In this document: one piece after another, positions 15,301-22,248 of the stretch | How the letters are laid out: each line of letters starts with the position of its first letter | Position numbering within the stretch: the stretch's first letter is position 1 | DNA from: Thiohalocapsa sp. ML1 | GTDB taxonomy: Bacteria; Pseudomonadota; Gammaproteobacteria; Chromatiales; Chromatiaceae | Reading direction: 5' to 3' | NCBI RefSeq assembly: GCF_001469165.1 | Contig: NZ_JABX01000042.1 | Location: forward strand, 1-53,983 | DNA length: 53,983 nucleotides | Made by a program: the position numbers and the translations under genes | Notes under the pieces: model-generated | What the model saw: only the letters and a program-made list of their open reading frames with translations | Database searches by the model: none | What the model was told of the DNA's origin: nothing

Positions 15301-16053
15301 TTGAGCCCTACTTACCCCAAGCGTCTCATCGAGGTCGATCTGCCGATCAAGTATCTGGAGCAGGTCTGGGCCGGCGTCGCCAAGGAGGCCCTGTCGCTGG
15401 TCTTCTCGGGGGCCGATACCGCGGCCTTCGAGCCGGATGCGCGGCTCACCGCCATGTGGCTTTGGACCTTGAACGCCGGGGCGCCCTCACCCCCGGCCCC
15501 TCTCCCGGAGGGCGAGGGGAGCGAGGAGGAGGACGAGGACTCTGGAGGCAAGACCAACCCGAAGAGCGGCTTCACCCTGGAGTACGACGCGGCCCGCAAG
15601 ATCGCCCAGGGCCTGGGCGCCCACCTGGAGGAGCTGTCGGATCTGGTCGAGATCAAGGGCGATCAGGCCCGGTTGCTCCCCGTCGCGGAACGCACCAAGC
15701 ACCTGTTCGGTAAAGAGGAGGCGCAGGCACCGACGCGCGGACGCGGCAAGAAGAAGCCGGTCCAGGGGGATCTGTTCGCCGACCTCAAGGAGGCCGAGGC
15801 GGAGGCCGGATGGGGTGTGACCGGCGCACCGAAATCTGGCGAGACCGTGCTGGACCGCATCCACCAGGGCATGATCCTGTTCGCCGCCGGCCGCGGCGAG
15901 GCCCTCAAGCGCTTCCTGGTCGAGCAGGGCGCCGGCCGCGATCAGCGCTTCTGGTCCCTCGCCCAGGCCCTCTCCGCCCTTTACCCTTCCAGCACCGATG
16001 AGAAGCGCTGGGTCGATGGCGTCCTGGCGCGGAAGAAATCCTTTGGCTTCTAG
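15301..16053 (+). pseudogene. DUF1156 DNA methyltransferase stub with internal deletion
   Basis: The 250-residue frame starts (TTG) with SPTYPKRLIEVDLPIK, the very N-terminus of DUF1156 proteins, and passes directly into YLEQVWAGVAKEALSLVFSG and a C-terminal region ending VLDRIHQGMILFAAGRGEAL, then FWSLAQALSALYPSSTDEKRW and ARKKSFGF. Intact relatives are about 900-1000 residues and have an AdoMet motif and an NPPF/DPPY motif in the middle (family knowledge); neither is present, so the catalytic core was deleted in frame after about residue 17. A palindromic GC-rich repeat (15483-15521) is also inserted in the frame. It cannot be an active methyltransferase. Confidence 0.75.
15483..15521. repeat. 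GC-rich palindrome inserted in coding sequence
   Basis: The segment CCCTCACCCCCGGCCCC followed by TCTCCCGGAGGGCGAGGGG forms an imperfect hairpin and is translated as APSPPAPLPEGEG inside the DUF1156 stub. Similar GGGTGAGGG-containing sequence lies at 48128-48150. It resembles extragenic palindromes common in GC-rich proteobacteria, here tolerated in frame. Confidence 0.6.
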
Positions 16054-16065
16054 GAGGTGCAACCC

Positions 16066-16320
16066 ATGGCCACCTTGACGATCGACATACCCGACAGCGT
16101 GTTTCCTGCCCTCCACGTTGCACCGGACGAGCTGGCAAGAAACATGAGGATCGAGGCAGCCGTGCAGTGGTATGCCCAGCAGCGCGTGTCCCAGGAGAAG
16201 GCAGCGGAGATTGCGGGTATCTCCCGTGCCGAGCTGATCGACGAGCTGGCGCGCCGGCGTATTCCGGTGATTCAGGTGACCTTCGATGAGTTGATGGAGG
16301 AAGTGCATCGTGACGGTTGA
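16066..16320 (+). CDS. UPF0175 family antitoxin
   Basis: The 84-residue protein reads ATLTIDIPDSVFPALHVAPD, then RNMRIEAAVQWYAQQRVSQE, KAAEIAGISRAELIDELARR and IPVIQVTFDELMEEV, the full UPF0175 layout. The ATG at 16066 is chosen over the GTG at 16057 because AGGAGG at 16052-16057 gives proper spacing. It overlaps the DUF3368 gene by 11 bases and follows the DUF1156 stub by 12 bases, so it may share its transcript. It should bind and neutralise its DUF3368 partner. Confidence 0.93.
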   Translation: MATLTIDIPDSVFPALHVAPDELARNMRIEAAVQWYAQQRVSQEKAAEIAGISRAELIDELARRRIPVIQVTFDELMEEVHRDG

Positions 16321-16822
16321 TGCCTGGGTCATCAACGCCTCGCCGCTGATACTCTACTCGCGCATCGGTCGATTGGACCTGATCGAGGGACTCGCCCCCG
16401 CGGTTGCGGTACCCGAATCGGTTATTGAGGAGGTTCGAGCGGGAATGCACAAGGATGAAACAGCGATCCAGGCGATTGATTGGGCGACGCGATTCCGGGT
16501 CCCTGATGTTGTGTTACCGGCCAGCGTTGAGCGCTGGAACCTCGGGTCTGGCGAATCGCAGGTGATCTCCTACTGTCTCCAGGGCGCGCGCTGGGCGGTT
16601 CTGGACGACCAGATGGCTCGGCGGTGCGTTTGCTCCCTCGGTTTGCTGATGATCGGCTCGTTGGGAATCGCGTTGCGGGCCAAAGAGCGGGGACTGATCG
16701 AAGCGGCGCGGCCAATCGTCGAGCGATTGGTGGCCGAAGGGATGTTTGCGAATATCGATCTAATCGATCGTTCGCTCGCCGCTGTTGGCGAGGCTGGAGG
16801 GCAGCATCGTGAGCCAGGATAG
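16310..16822 (+). CDS. DUF3368 PIN-like toxin
   Basis: The 170-residue protein has VINASPLILYSRIGRLDLI at the N-terminus, VPESVIEEV, the motif GSGESQVISYCL and VLDDQMARRCVCSLGLLMIG, matching DUF3368, a PIN-domain relative believed to act as a ribonuclease. Acidic residues expected for metal binding (Glu of GSGE, the Asp pair of VLDD) are present, so unlike the copy at 14230 it appears intact. It overlaps its UPF0175 antitoxin by 11 bases, and its own end is overlapped by the GTG start of a DUF433 fragment at 16809. Confidence 0.9.
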   Translation: MTVDAWVINASPLILYSRIGRLDLIEGLAPAVAVPESVIEEVRAGMHKDETAIQAIDWATRFRVPDVVLPASVERWNLGSGESQVISYCLQGARWAVLDDQMARRCVCSLGLLMIGSLGIALRAKERGLIEAARPIVERLVAEGMFANIDLIDRSLAAVGEAGGQHREPG

Positions 16823-16955
16823 CGTGCTGGATCGCAGCATGTCAGATTCACAGGTCTGCGGTGGCTCGCCTTGTATTCGCGGGATGCGCATTCGCGTGGG
16901 CGACGTGCTGGACATGGTCGCGGCAGGTGTTACGCGCGCGGAGATATTGCCTTGA
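16809..16955 (+). pseudogene. DUF433 antitoxin-like protein, truncated
   Basis: A GTG-started frame encodes SQDSVLDRSMSDSQVCGGSP followed by CIRGMRIRVGDVLDMVAAGV and TRAEILP. The GGxPCIxGxRIxVxDVLxML...G.....EIL pattern is DUF433, a winged-helix-like family paired with DUF5615 PIN-type toxins. Normal members continue for about 20-25 more residues (DYPxLxxxDIxAAL), missing here. The sequence switches directly to the DUF499 gene interior at about 16950, and its stop overlaps the ATG there. The toxin partner is absent. Confidence 0.8.
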
Positions 16956-18194
16956 TGGACGAGCTGATGAACTACAGCAGCCGCAGCCGCAAGAGCGGGC
17001 TGTCCGCGCAGCTCTATGACTTCCTGCACAACCTGTCGGAGACGGCGCGCGGCCAACCCGGCGTCGTGCTGGTGGTCTCCATCCCGGCCTCTGAGCTGGA
17101 GATGACCGCGGAAGACCAGTCGGATTACGACCGCTTCAAGAAGATGCTGGACCGGCTCGGCAAGCCGGTGGTGATGTCCGCCGAGGCGGAGACCTCCGAG
17201 ATCATCCGCCGTCGGCTCTTCGAGTGGGACCTGCGGGCGGTGTCGCAGGACGGGCGGGTCCTGCTGAGCAAGGATGCGCTTGCCGCTTGCAACGAGCACG
17301 CGGACTGGCTGCTGGAGCATCGGCAACTGATTCCCGCCTGGTTCCCGGTGGATGACGCGCGCAAGCAGTTCGCGGACACCTACCCGTTCCATCCTGTGGT
17401 GCTCTCTGTGTTCGAGCGCAAGTGGCAAACGCTGCCCCGCTTCCAGCAGACCCGTGGCGTGCCGCGGTTGCTCGCCCAGTGGGTGTCGAACGCCTACCAG
17501 CAAGGCTACCGCGGTGCGCACCGGGATGGGCTCATCGGTACCGCCCCACTTGATGATCCGCTGCTCCGCCGATCCGCTGTTCCGCCGTACAGTGTTCGAG
17601 CAGCTTGGCGAGGATCGCCTGGAAGGTGCCATAAAGCACCAGCTCGCGCAGAGCCTCAAGAAATCGGAACGAGACCTGCGCGAGGCCGTTTGGCGCACCT
17701 ACAAGAACATCGGGCTCCTGGGGCGCGACAACGCGATCCGCACCATTGATCTGGGCTTGGTGCATTCCAGCGCAGCAGACAGCATGGCGGGTCTGATCCT
17801 CGGGCGTCTGCGTCAGGACGACGAGGCGGTGGAAGGCGTGAATCCCAACTTTCTGGTGCGCAACTGGCCGCCGGCGCTGACCGAGTGGAGCACACGGGCG
17901 GTTAGAGACGCCTTCTTCGCATCACCCCGATTTCCGCGCCTGCTCGTCATCGAGAAGCTCAAAGAGACCATCGCCCGCGGCGTGGCGAACGGCCTGCTTG
18001 CCTACCTTGGCAAGACCCCCGACGGTCGTTGCGACCCGTTCTTTTTCGAGTCCGTCATCGAGATCAGCTACGACAGCGAAACCGTTGCGCTCTGCATCCG
18101 GCTGCTGCCGAGCGCGCACGAGTGCCGCGCGCTGCGGCTCAATGACGAGATTGCGCTGAACATCGGCCGGGTTCGAGACCCTGGTGGGCATTGA
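16955..18194 (+). pseudogene. DUF499 ATPase stub with frameshift and internal deletion
   Basis: The frame begins inside the ATPase core, at MDELMNYSSRSRKSGLSAQL (the Walker B region), so the N-terminal part with Walker A is missing. It continues through VVLVVSIPASELEMTAEDQS and AETSEIIRRRLFEWD to LPRFQQTRGVPRLLAQWVSN. A 16-bp tandem duplication (17555-17570 and 17571-17586) shifts the frame. After VFEQLGEDRLEGA the sequence jumps to IKHQLAQSLKKSERDLREAV, apparently omitting several hundred residues, then VHSSAADSMAGLILGRLRQD and NFLVRNWPPALTEWSTRAVR. The end (SYDSETVALCIRLLP onward) is the repeat also present at 12521. Intact DUF499 proteins of about 1000 residues accompany DUF1156 methylases and helicases in defence loci. 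Confidence 0.8.
18064..18116. repeat. 53-bp direct repeat, copy 2
   Basis: Second copy of the repeat at 12521-12573, located inside the last part of the DUF499 stub. The two copies share all but about five positions. It may mark a junction where an unrelated sequence replaced the DUF499 C-terminus. Confidence 0.85.
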
Positions 18195-18293
18195 TGTGCT
18201 CGACACCGCGGCCGACTCCTCCCCGCGGGCGCGGCTTCCAGCCGCGACGATGCAGCATCGGCAGTGCCGGTTTCGGTCGACTTGCGTTCAGGC

Positions 18294-18331
18294 AAGAAAA
18301 ACCCCGGTGCTCGGGGGGAAGCAACCGGGGT
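18294..18331 (-). terminator. Rho-independent terminator, minus strand
   Basis: Read on the minus strand, ACCCCGG (18331-18325) and CCGGGGT (18307-18301) form a stem, followed immediately by TTTTTCTT. This is the third of three consecutive hairpins on the minus strand. It could terminate the efflux-gene transcript that ends at 18580, or a small RNA formed by the hairpins themselves. Confidence 0.7.
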
Positions 18332-18335
18332 AACG

Positions 18336-18387
18336 TTTCCCGAGGGTCTCGGGAAAAGGTCCGCCGGGTGGGGGAAACCCGACGGAC
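18336..18387 (-). ncRNA. Candidate structured RNA: two strong hairpins before a terminator
   Basis: Two inverted repeats lie just upstream (minus strand) of the terminator: TTTCCCGAG/CTCGGGAAA with a 3-base loop (18336-18356, perfect 9 bp) and an 11-bp stem with one mismatch (arms 18359-18369 and 18377-18387). Together with the terminator they form a compact three-stem structure about 95 bases long. It does not match 6S, SRP, tmRNA, RNase P or any riboswitch I recognise. The identity as an RNA is a guess from structure only. Confidence 0.35.
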
Positions 18388-18579
18388 CCGCGCCGATCAG
18401 CGCCTGTTTGTCAGAGTGTAGTCGGTGGAAATAGGTTCCGCCCGATTCAAACGCGCGCTTGAGCTGCTGGCGCCCCTCGTCGCGTGTGTTGATCCGTTGA
18501 TCGGGTGCGGTGGTCGGCTGCCCGAGCCGGGCTGCCGTGCTGCACTGTCCGAGCGATGGGTGGCCGCGGCTCGGCGGTG

Positions 18580-19368
18580 TCAGGGCAACAGCACCTGCAC
18601 GAACTCCGACGGGCGCAGGATCTCGTCCGGGCGGGTATCGAAGACGACGTCGATCTCGTAGACGGCCCCGTCGGGGTCGATGCGCACCGCCTCCACCCCG
18701 AGGCTGTAGACCTCGGCCGAGCGGCGCTCGCCGCGCACGAGGACGGTCGCGGGCTGGCCGGGGCGGTAACGGCGCAGCACGTCGGCGGTGACCAGCGCGC
18801 GGGCGAGCATGCGGTCGGTCGGCGCGATGGCGACCAGCGGCGCGGGCTGCAGGCTGGTGAAGATGACGGCGCCGTCGTAGGTGTTGCGGGCGACGACGAT
18901 GCCGTCGAAGGGGGCGCGCAGCTCCGTGCGCTCGAGCATGACCTCGGCCGCGGCGACGGCGGCGCGGTCCGACTCCTGCTCGGCGAGGGCCGCTGCATGC
19001 GCGAGCTCGGAGTCCTTCAGCTCCTCGGCGGCGATGAGGCCGCGGTCGAACAGCTCCTGCGAGCGTTCCAGCTCGCGCTCCACGTCTTCGAGCGCGACGG
19101 CGCCGCGGGCGAGCCGCGCCTGGGCCTCCAGCAGAGCGGACTGCGCCTCGCGCTGGTCCATGCGCACCAGGACGTCGCCCTTGTCCACGTGCTGGCCCGT
19201 GTTGACGTAGACGCCCTCGACGACGCCGTTGGCGACGGCGCGCATCTCCACGCGGTGCAGCCATTCGAGGCGCCCGCTCAATTGCAGGGCGAGGGCGCCC
19301 GCGGCATGCGTCAGCAGCAGCGCGGCGACGGCGGCGCGCGCGGCGCTTGGTGCGATTCCGGCGGGCAT
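18580..19368 (-). CDS. Periplasmic adaptor (HlyD/RND membrane-fusion family)
   Basis: The 262-residue protein has an N-terminal hydrophobic signal, then the split biotinyl-lipoyl domain: EMRAVANGVVEGVYVNTGQH and VDKGDVLVRMDQREA on one side and ERTELRAPFDGIVVARNTYD on the other, separated by an alpha-hairpin rich in Ala/Glu (LERSQELFDRGLIAAEELKD). A beta-barrel region follows (LVTADVLRRYRPGQPATVLV). Such proteins connect an inner-membrane pump to a TolC-like channel. ATG 19368 overlaps the stop of the upstream outer-membrane protein gene by one base, so the two are cotranslated. No pump gene is adjacent, so the transported substrate is unknown. Confidence 0.85.
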   Translation of the reverse strand: MPAGIAPSAARAAVAALLLTHAAGALALQLSGRLEWLHRVEMRAVANGVVEGVYVNTGQHVDKGDVLVRMDQREAQSALLEAQARLARGAVALEDVERELERSQELFDRGLIAAEELKDSELAHAAALAEQESDRAAVAAAEVMLERTELRAPFDGIVVARNTYDGAVIFTSLQPAPLVAIAPTDRMLARALVTADVLRRYRPGQPATVLVRGERRSAEVYSLGVEAVRIDPDGAVYEIDVVFDTRPDEILRPSEFVQVLLP

Positions 19369-20438
19369 CAATCGGTGTCCTCAAGTGATGGCTCGGTGGT
19401 GTCGTTGCGCGCGGCGCCGGCGCCGGCGCCGGCGCCGACGCCGATGAGCGGCTTGCCTTGCAGGGCGTTCAGCTCCGCGAGCGTCAGGGCCGTGCAGAGC
19501 GCCACGGCGCTCTCGTCGCGGCGGGCCTTGGTCTGCTGGCTCATGGAATAGCCTAGGTCGGCGGCGACCTCCATCTCGTACATGGTGCGGCTCTGGTCGA
19601 GCTTGAGGTCGCGCCAGTCGGCTTCGATCTTGGTCTGCTGCGCGGCGACGCCGAGCAGCTCCAGCCGCAGCAACAGCTCCAGCGCCTGCTGGCGCACGGC
19701 CATGGCGAGCACGGCGTCGGCGGCGTCATCGCCGGCCGCGAGCAGCTCGCCGAGCCGCGGGTTGTCGGCGAGCGCCGCGGCGACGATGGCGTCGAGGGTC
19801 GGCAGTGGGTCGGGCAGCGCGGGCGGCGGCGGCTCGATGAGCGTCTTCGGCAGGTCCGTCGGCTGGCCGATGGCCTGCGCGAGGAGCGAGCGGGTGAGGC
19901 GCCGCGACGCATCGCTCGCGGCGCGCTGGCGGCGGATAATCTGGTAGGCGGCCTCCAGCTCGGCCACCCTCAGGGGTGACACCTGCCCCAGCTCGCGGCG
20001 ATTGTCGGCACGGTCGTACTGGATGTAGCCGACGGCCATGGCCTCGTCGTCGCGCATGAAGCTCAAGTCAGCCAGCAGCACGTCGAAGTAGCGCTGCACG
20101 ATCTCGAGCTGCTGCGCCGTCGCCGGTGGCAGCAGCGCACTCCAGCCGACATCGCGGTGTTGATCGGCGGCGCGGGCGTCGCCGAAGGCGAGCGTATGGC
20201 AGCCCAGGAACAGCGGCTGCGGGCGCGGCGGCAGCACGGCATCCGGCGCCGCCTGCACGCGCGGGTGAGCCTCGGCAAACTCGATCGCCTGCACCAGGCC
20301 GAGCGGCTCCGGCACCTCGGCCACGACGGGCTGTGCCGCGACGATGGCACCGAGCAGGGTGCCGGCTAAGCCGGCCCGTGCATGGGGGGCAAGCCGTCCG
20401 CGCGGGGCGGGGCTCGGCTGACGGGCTCGTGGTTTCAC
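19368..20438 (-). CDS. TolC-family outer-membrane efflux protein (divergent)
   Basis: From a GTG start at 20438 (preceded by CGAGGCG) the 356-residue product has a signal-like segment ending VVAEVPEP, then LGLVQAIEFAEAHPRVQAAP, resembling the first repeat of TolC-type proteins, and long helices (QLEIVQRYFDVLLADLSFMR; RVAELEAAYQIIRRQRAASD) with a second repeat LDAIVAAALADNPRLGELLA. It is shorter than usual (about 450 residues) and the region after the signal is low in typical strand sequence. A longer frame from 20612 exists but would run into the divergent ybgC promoter region. The C-terminus ends in a Gly-Ala repeat encoded by GCCGGC units. It pairs with the adaptor downstream. Confidence 0.7.
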   Translation of the reverse strand: MKPRARQPSPAPRGRLAPHARAGLAGTLLGAIVAAQPVVAEVPEPLGLVQAIEFAEAHPRVQAAPDAVLPPRPQPLFLGCHTLAFGDARAADQHRDVGWSALLPPATAQQLEIVQRYFDVLLADLSFMRDDEAMAVGYIQYDRADNRRELGQVSPLRVAELEAAYQIIRRQRAASDASRRLTRSLLAQAIGQPTDLPKTLIEPPPPALPDPLPTLDAIVAAALADNPRLGELLAAGDDAADAVLAMAVRQQALELLLRLELLGVAAQQTKIEADWRDLKLDQSRTMYEMEVAADLGYSMSQQTKARRDESAVALCTALTLAELNALQGKPLIGVGAGAGAGAARNDTTEPSLEDTD

Positions 20439-20643
20439 GCGGTGGCGCGCCTCGGGCGGGGAGCTGACAGGGCCGGATGACAGCACTGTGGGCCGCGCCG
20501 CGCAAGTGCTGCCGTAGGGCCGGCGGTCGGCCGGCGATGTCCGCAAATGGCCGTCGGCCGGGCCGATCGGGTGCTGCCGAGCGCTGCCCGGTCCCGGGCG
20601 TTGCGCTATCATGCCGCCGATTCACTCGCCGACTCGACAGCGC

Positions 20644-21087
20644 ATGGCATCGGACGCAGGCCAGCCACTCCCGTTCCGTCTCACCGTGCGGGTCTACTAC
20701 GAAGATACCGACGCCGGTGGCGTTGTGTATCACGCCCGCTACCTGCACTTCATGGAGCGCGCGCGCACGGAGTGGCTGCGTGCGCTGGGCTTCGAGCAGG
20801 ATCGGCTGCGCGCCGAGCAGGGTGTGCTGTTCGCGGTGCGGCGCATGGAGCTGGCCTTTCTGTTCCCGGCGCGGTTCAACGACTTGCTGGTGGTGGAGAG
20901 CAGCCTGACCCACGCCGGCCGGGCGAGCCTGGACTTCGCGCAGCGGGTGCAGCGGGCCGCCGACGCCAAGCGCTGCTGTGAAGCCACCGTCAACATCGCC
21001 TGCCTCGATGCCCTAGCCCTGCGGCCCGCCCGCATCCCGGAAGCCATCATGACCGCCTTACCGCCGGAGACCCGCCATGGGCGCTGA
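20644..21087 (+). CDS. ybgC: Tol-Pal-associated acyl-CoA thioesterase YbgC
   Basis: A 147-residue hotdog-fold thioesterase, first gene of the Tol-Pal operon. The active-site region RVYYEDTDAGGVVYHARYLH contains the catalytic Asp, followed by FMERARTEWLRALGFEQDRL and the strand FAVRRMELAFLFPARFNDLL. YbgC hydrolyses acyl-CoA/acyl-ACP esters and is linked to phospholipid metabolism. The ATG at 20644 gives a normal length and follows CAGCGC rather than a strong ribosome site. It overlaps tolQ by 11 bases. Confidence 0.95.
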   Translation: MASDAGQPLPFRLTVRVYYEDTDAGGVVYHARYLHFMERARTEWLRALGFEQDRLRAEQGVLFAVRRMELAFLFPARFNDLLVVESSLTHAGRASLDFAQRVQRAADAKRCCEATVNIACLDALALRPARIPEAIMTALPPETRHGR

Positions 21088-21787
21088 GTTTTCGCTGCTG
21101 GAGCTGATGCTGCGCTCGAACCCGATCGTGCAGCTCGTGCTGCTGCTGTTGGCCCTCGTGTCGGTGCTGTCGTGGGCGGCCATCTTCGAGCGCTCGCGCG
21201 TGCTCAAGCGCGCCAGCGATGCCGCCGACGACTTCGAGGCGCGCTTTTGGTCCGGCGGCGATCTCAGCGCGCTGTACCGCGAGCTGGGCCAGGACGAGAA
21301 AAAGGGCCTGACCGGCTTGGCCGCGATCTTCCGCAACGGCTTTCGCGAATACGCCAGGCTGCGCAAGACCGACCCGGACGACACCATGGCCGTGATCATG
21401 GGCGCCGAGCGCTCCATGCGCGTTGCGCTGAGCCGGGAGCTGGACCGTCTGGAGAACAACCTGCCGTTCCTCGCCACGGTGGGCTCCGTCAGCCCCTACG
21501 TCGGCCTGTTCGGCACCGTTTGGGGCGTCATGCACGCCTTCCAGGCCCTCGGCAACGTGCAGCAGGCGACCCTCGCGCTGGTCGCCCCCGGCCTGTCCGA
21601 GGCGCTGGTGACCACCGCCGTCGGCCTGTTCGCCGCCATCCCCGCCGTGGTGGCCTACAACCGCTACACCACCAAGGTGGAGCGGCTGAACAGCAGGTAC
21701 GAAGAGTTCATGGAAGAGTTCTCGACCCTGTTGCAGCGCCAAGGCCGTGCTGTCGCCACCACCGACGGCAGGGAGCAGGCGGCATGA
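21077..21787 (+). CDS. tolQ: Tol-Pal system proton channel subunit TolQ
   Basis: TolQ, with TolR, forms the inner-membrane proton channel that energises TolA during envelope constriction. The 236-residue protein has one membrane helix near residues 15-37 (NPIVQLVLLLLALVSVLSWA), a cytoplasmic loop with LTGLAAIFRNGFREYARLRK, and two C-terminal helices including LATVGSVSPYVGLFGTVWGV and ALVTTAVGLFAAIPAVVAYN, which carry the conserved Thr/Gly residues of the ExbB/TolQ/MotA family. It overlaps ybgC by 11 bases and tolR by 4 bases. Confidence 0.97.
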   Translation: MGAEFSLLELMLRSNPIVQLVLLLLALVSVLSWAAIFERSRVLKRASDAADDFEARFWSGGDLSALYRELGQDEKKGLTGLAAIFRNGFREYARLRKTDPDDTMAVIMGAERSMRVALSRELDRLENNLPFLATVGSVSPYVGLFGTVWGVMHAFQALGNVQQATLALVAPGLSEALVTTAVGLFAAIPAVVAYNRYTTKVERLNSRYEEFMEEFSTLLQRQGRAVATTDGREQAA

Positions 21788-22239
21788 AGCGCGCGGTGCG
21801 CCGACAGCGGCGCAAGCCGATGGCGGACATCAACATCGTGCCCTACGTGGACGTGATGCTGGTGCCGCTGGTGATCCTGATGGTGACAGCACCGCTCATC
21901 ACCCAGGGCGTGAAGGTGGACCTGCCGCAGGCGAACGCACAGCCGCAGCCCGGCGAGGGTCCGCTGCCCGTGATGATCCACATCGACCAGTTCGGCGACA
22001 CCTACCTGGACCTCGGCGAGAACGATCTGCTGCCGGTGGACCAGCAGCTCCTCTACGAGCGGCTGCTGCGGGTGCTGCGCGATGCGCCGGCGACGCCGAT
22101 CATGGTGCGGGCCGATGCGTCCATCGACTACGGCCTCGTCGTCGATGCGATGGTCGCCGCGCAGGCGGCCGGCGCGCCGAGCGTTGGGCTGGTGACGCGC
22201 CCGCCGCCCGGCGTGGGATCCGCTCCCGGGCCGGGCTGA
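21784..22239 (+). CDS. tolR: Tol-Pal system channel subunit TolR
   Basis: TolR partners TolQ. The 151-residue product has a basic N-terminus (MKRAVRRQRRKPMADINIVP), a single membrane helix starting at YVDVMLVPLVILMVTAPLI with the essential channel Asp at residue 23, and a periplasmic ExbD/TolR domain (VKVDLPQANAQPQP, then IHIDQFGDTYLDLGENDLLP and VRADASIDYGLVVDAMVAAQ). Its ATG overlaps the tolQ stop as ATGA. The helix is slightly unusual in having Pro after MLV. Confidence 0.97.
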   Translation: MKRAVRRQRRKPMADINIVPYVDVMLVPLVILMVTAPLITQGVKVDLPQANAQPQPGEGPLPVMIHIDQFGDTYLDLGENDLLPVDQQLLYERLLRVLRDAPATPIMVRADASIDYGLVVDAMVAAQAAGAPSVGLVTRPPPGVGSAPGPG

Positions 22240-22248
22240 CGGGCCGTC

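Larger units (their letters stand above)
18195..18579. other. Non-coding region with hairpin cluster
   Basis: No supported gene lies between the DUF499 stub and the minus-strand adaptor gene. The first part has a perfect hairpin CGCGGCTTCCAGCCGCG (18230-18246); three further hairpins lie at 18301-18387. A TACACT box at 18415-18420 on the minus strand could be a -10 element, but no good -35 was found. Confidence 0.6.

Noticed and set aside
18068-19384. Minus-strand frame across the hairpin cluster and adaptor gene
   Set aside because: It passes through the terminator hairpins and the adaptor gene in another frame; a short stretch looks protein-like (QQLKRAFESGGTYFHRLHSD) but no relative was recognised.
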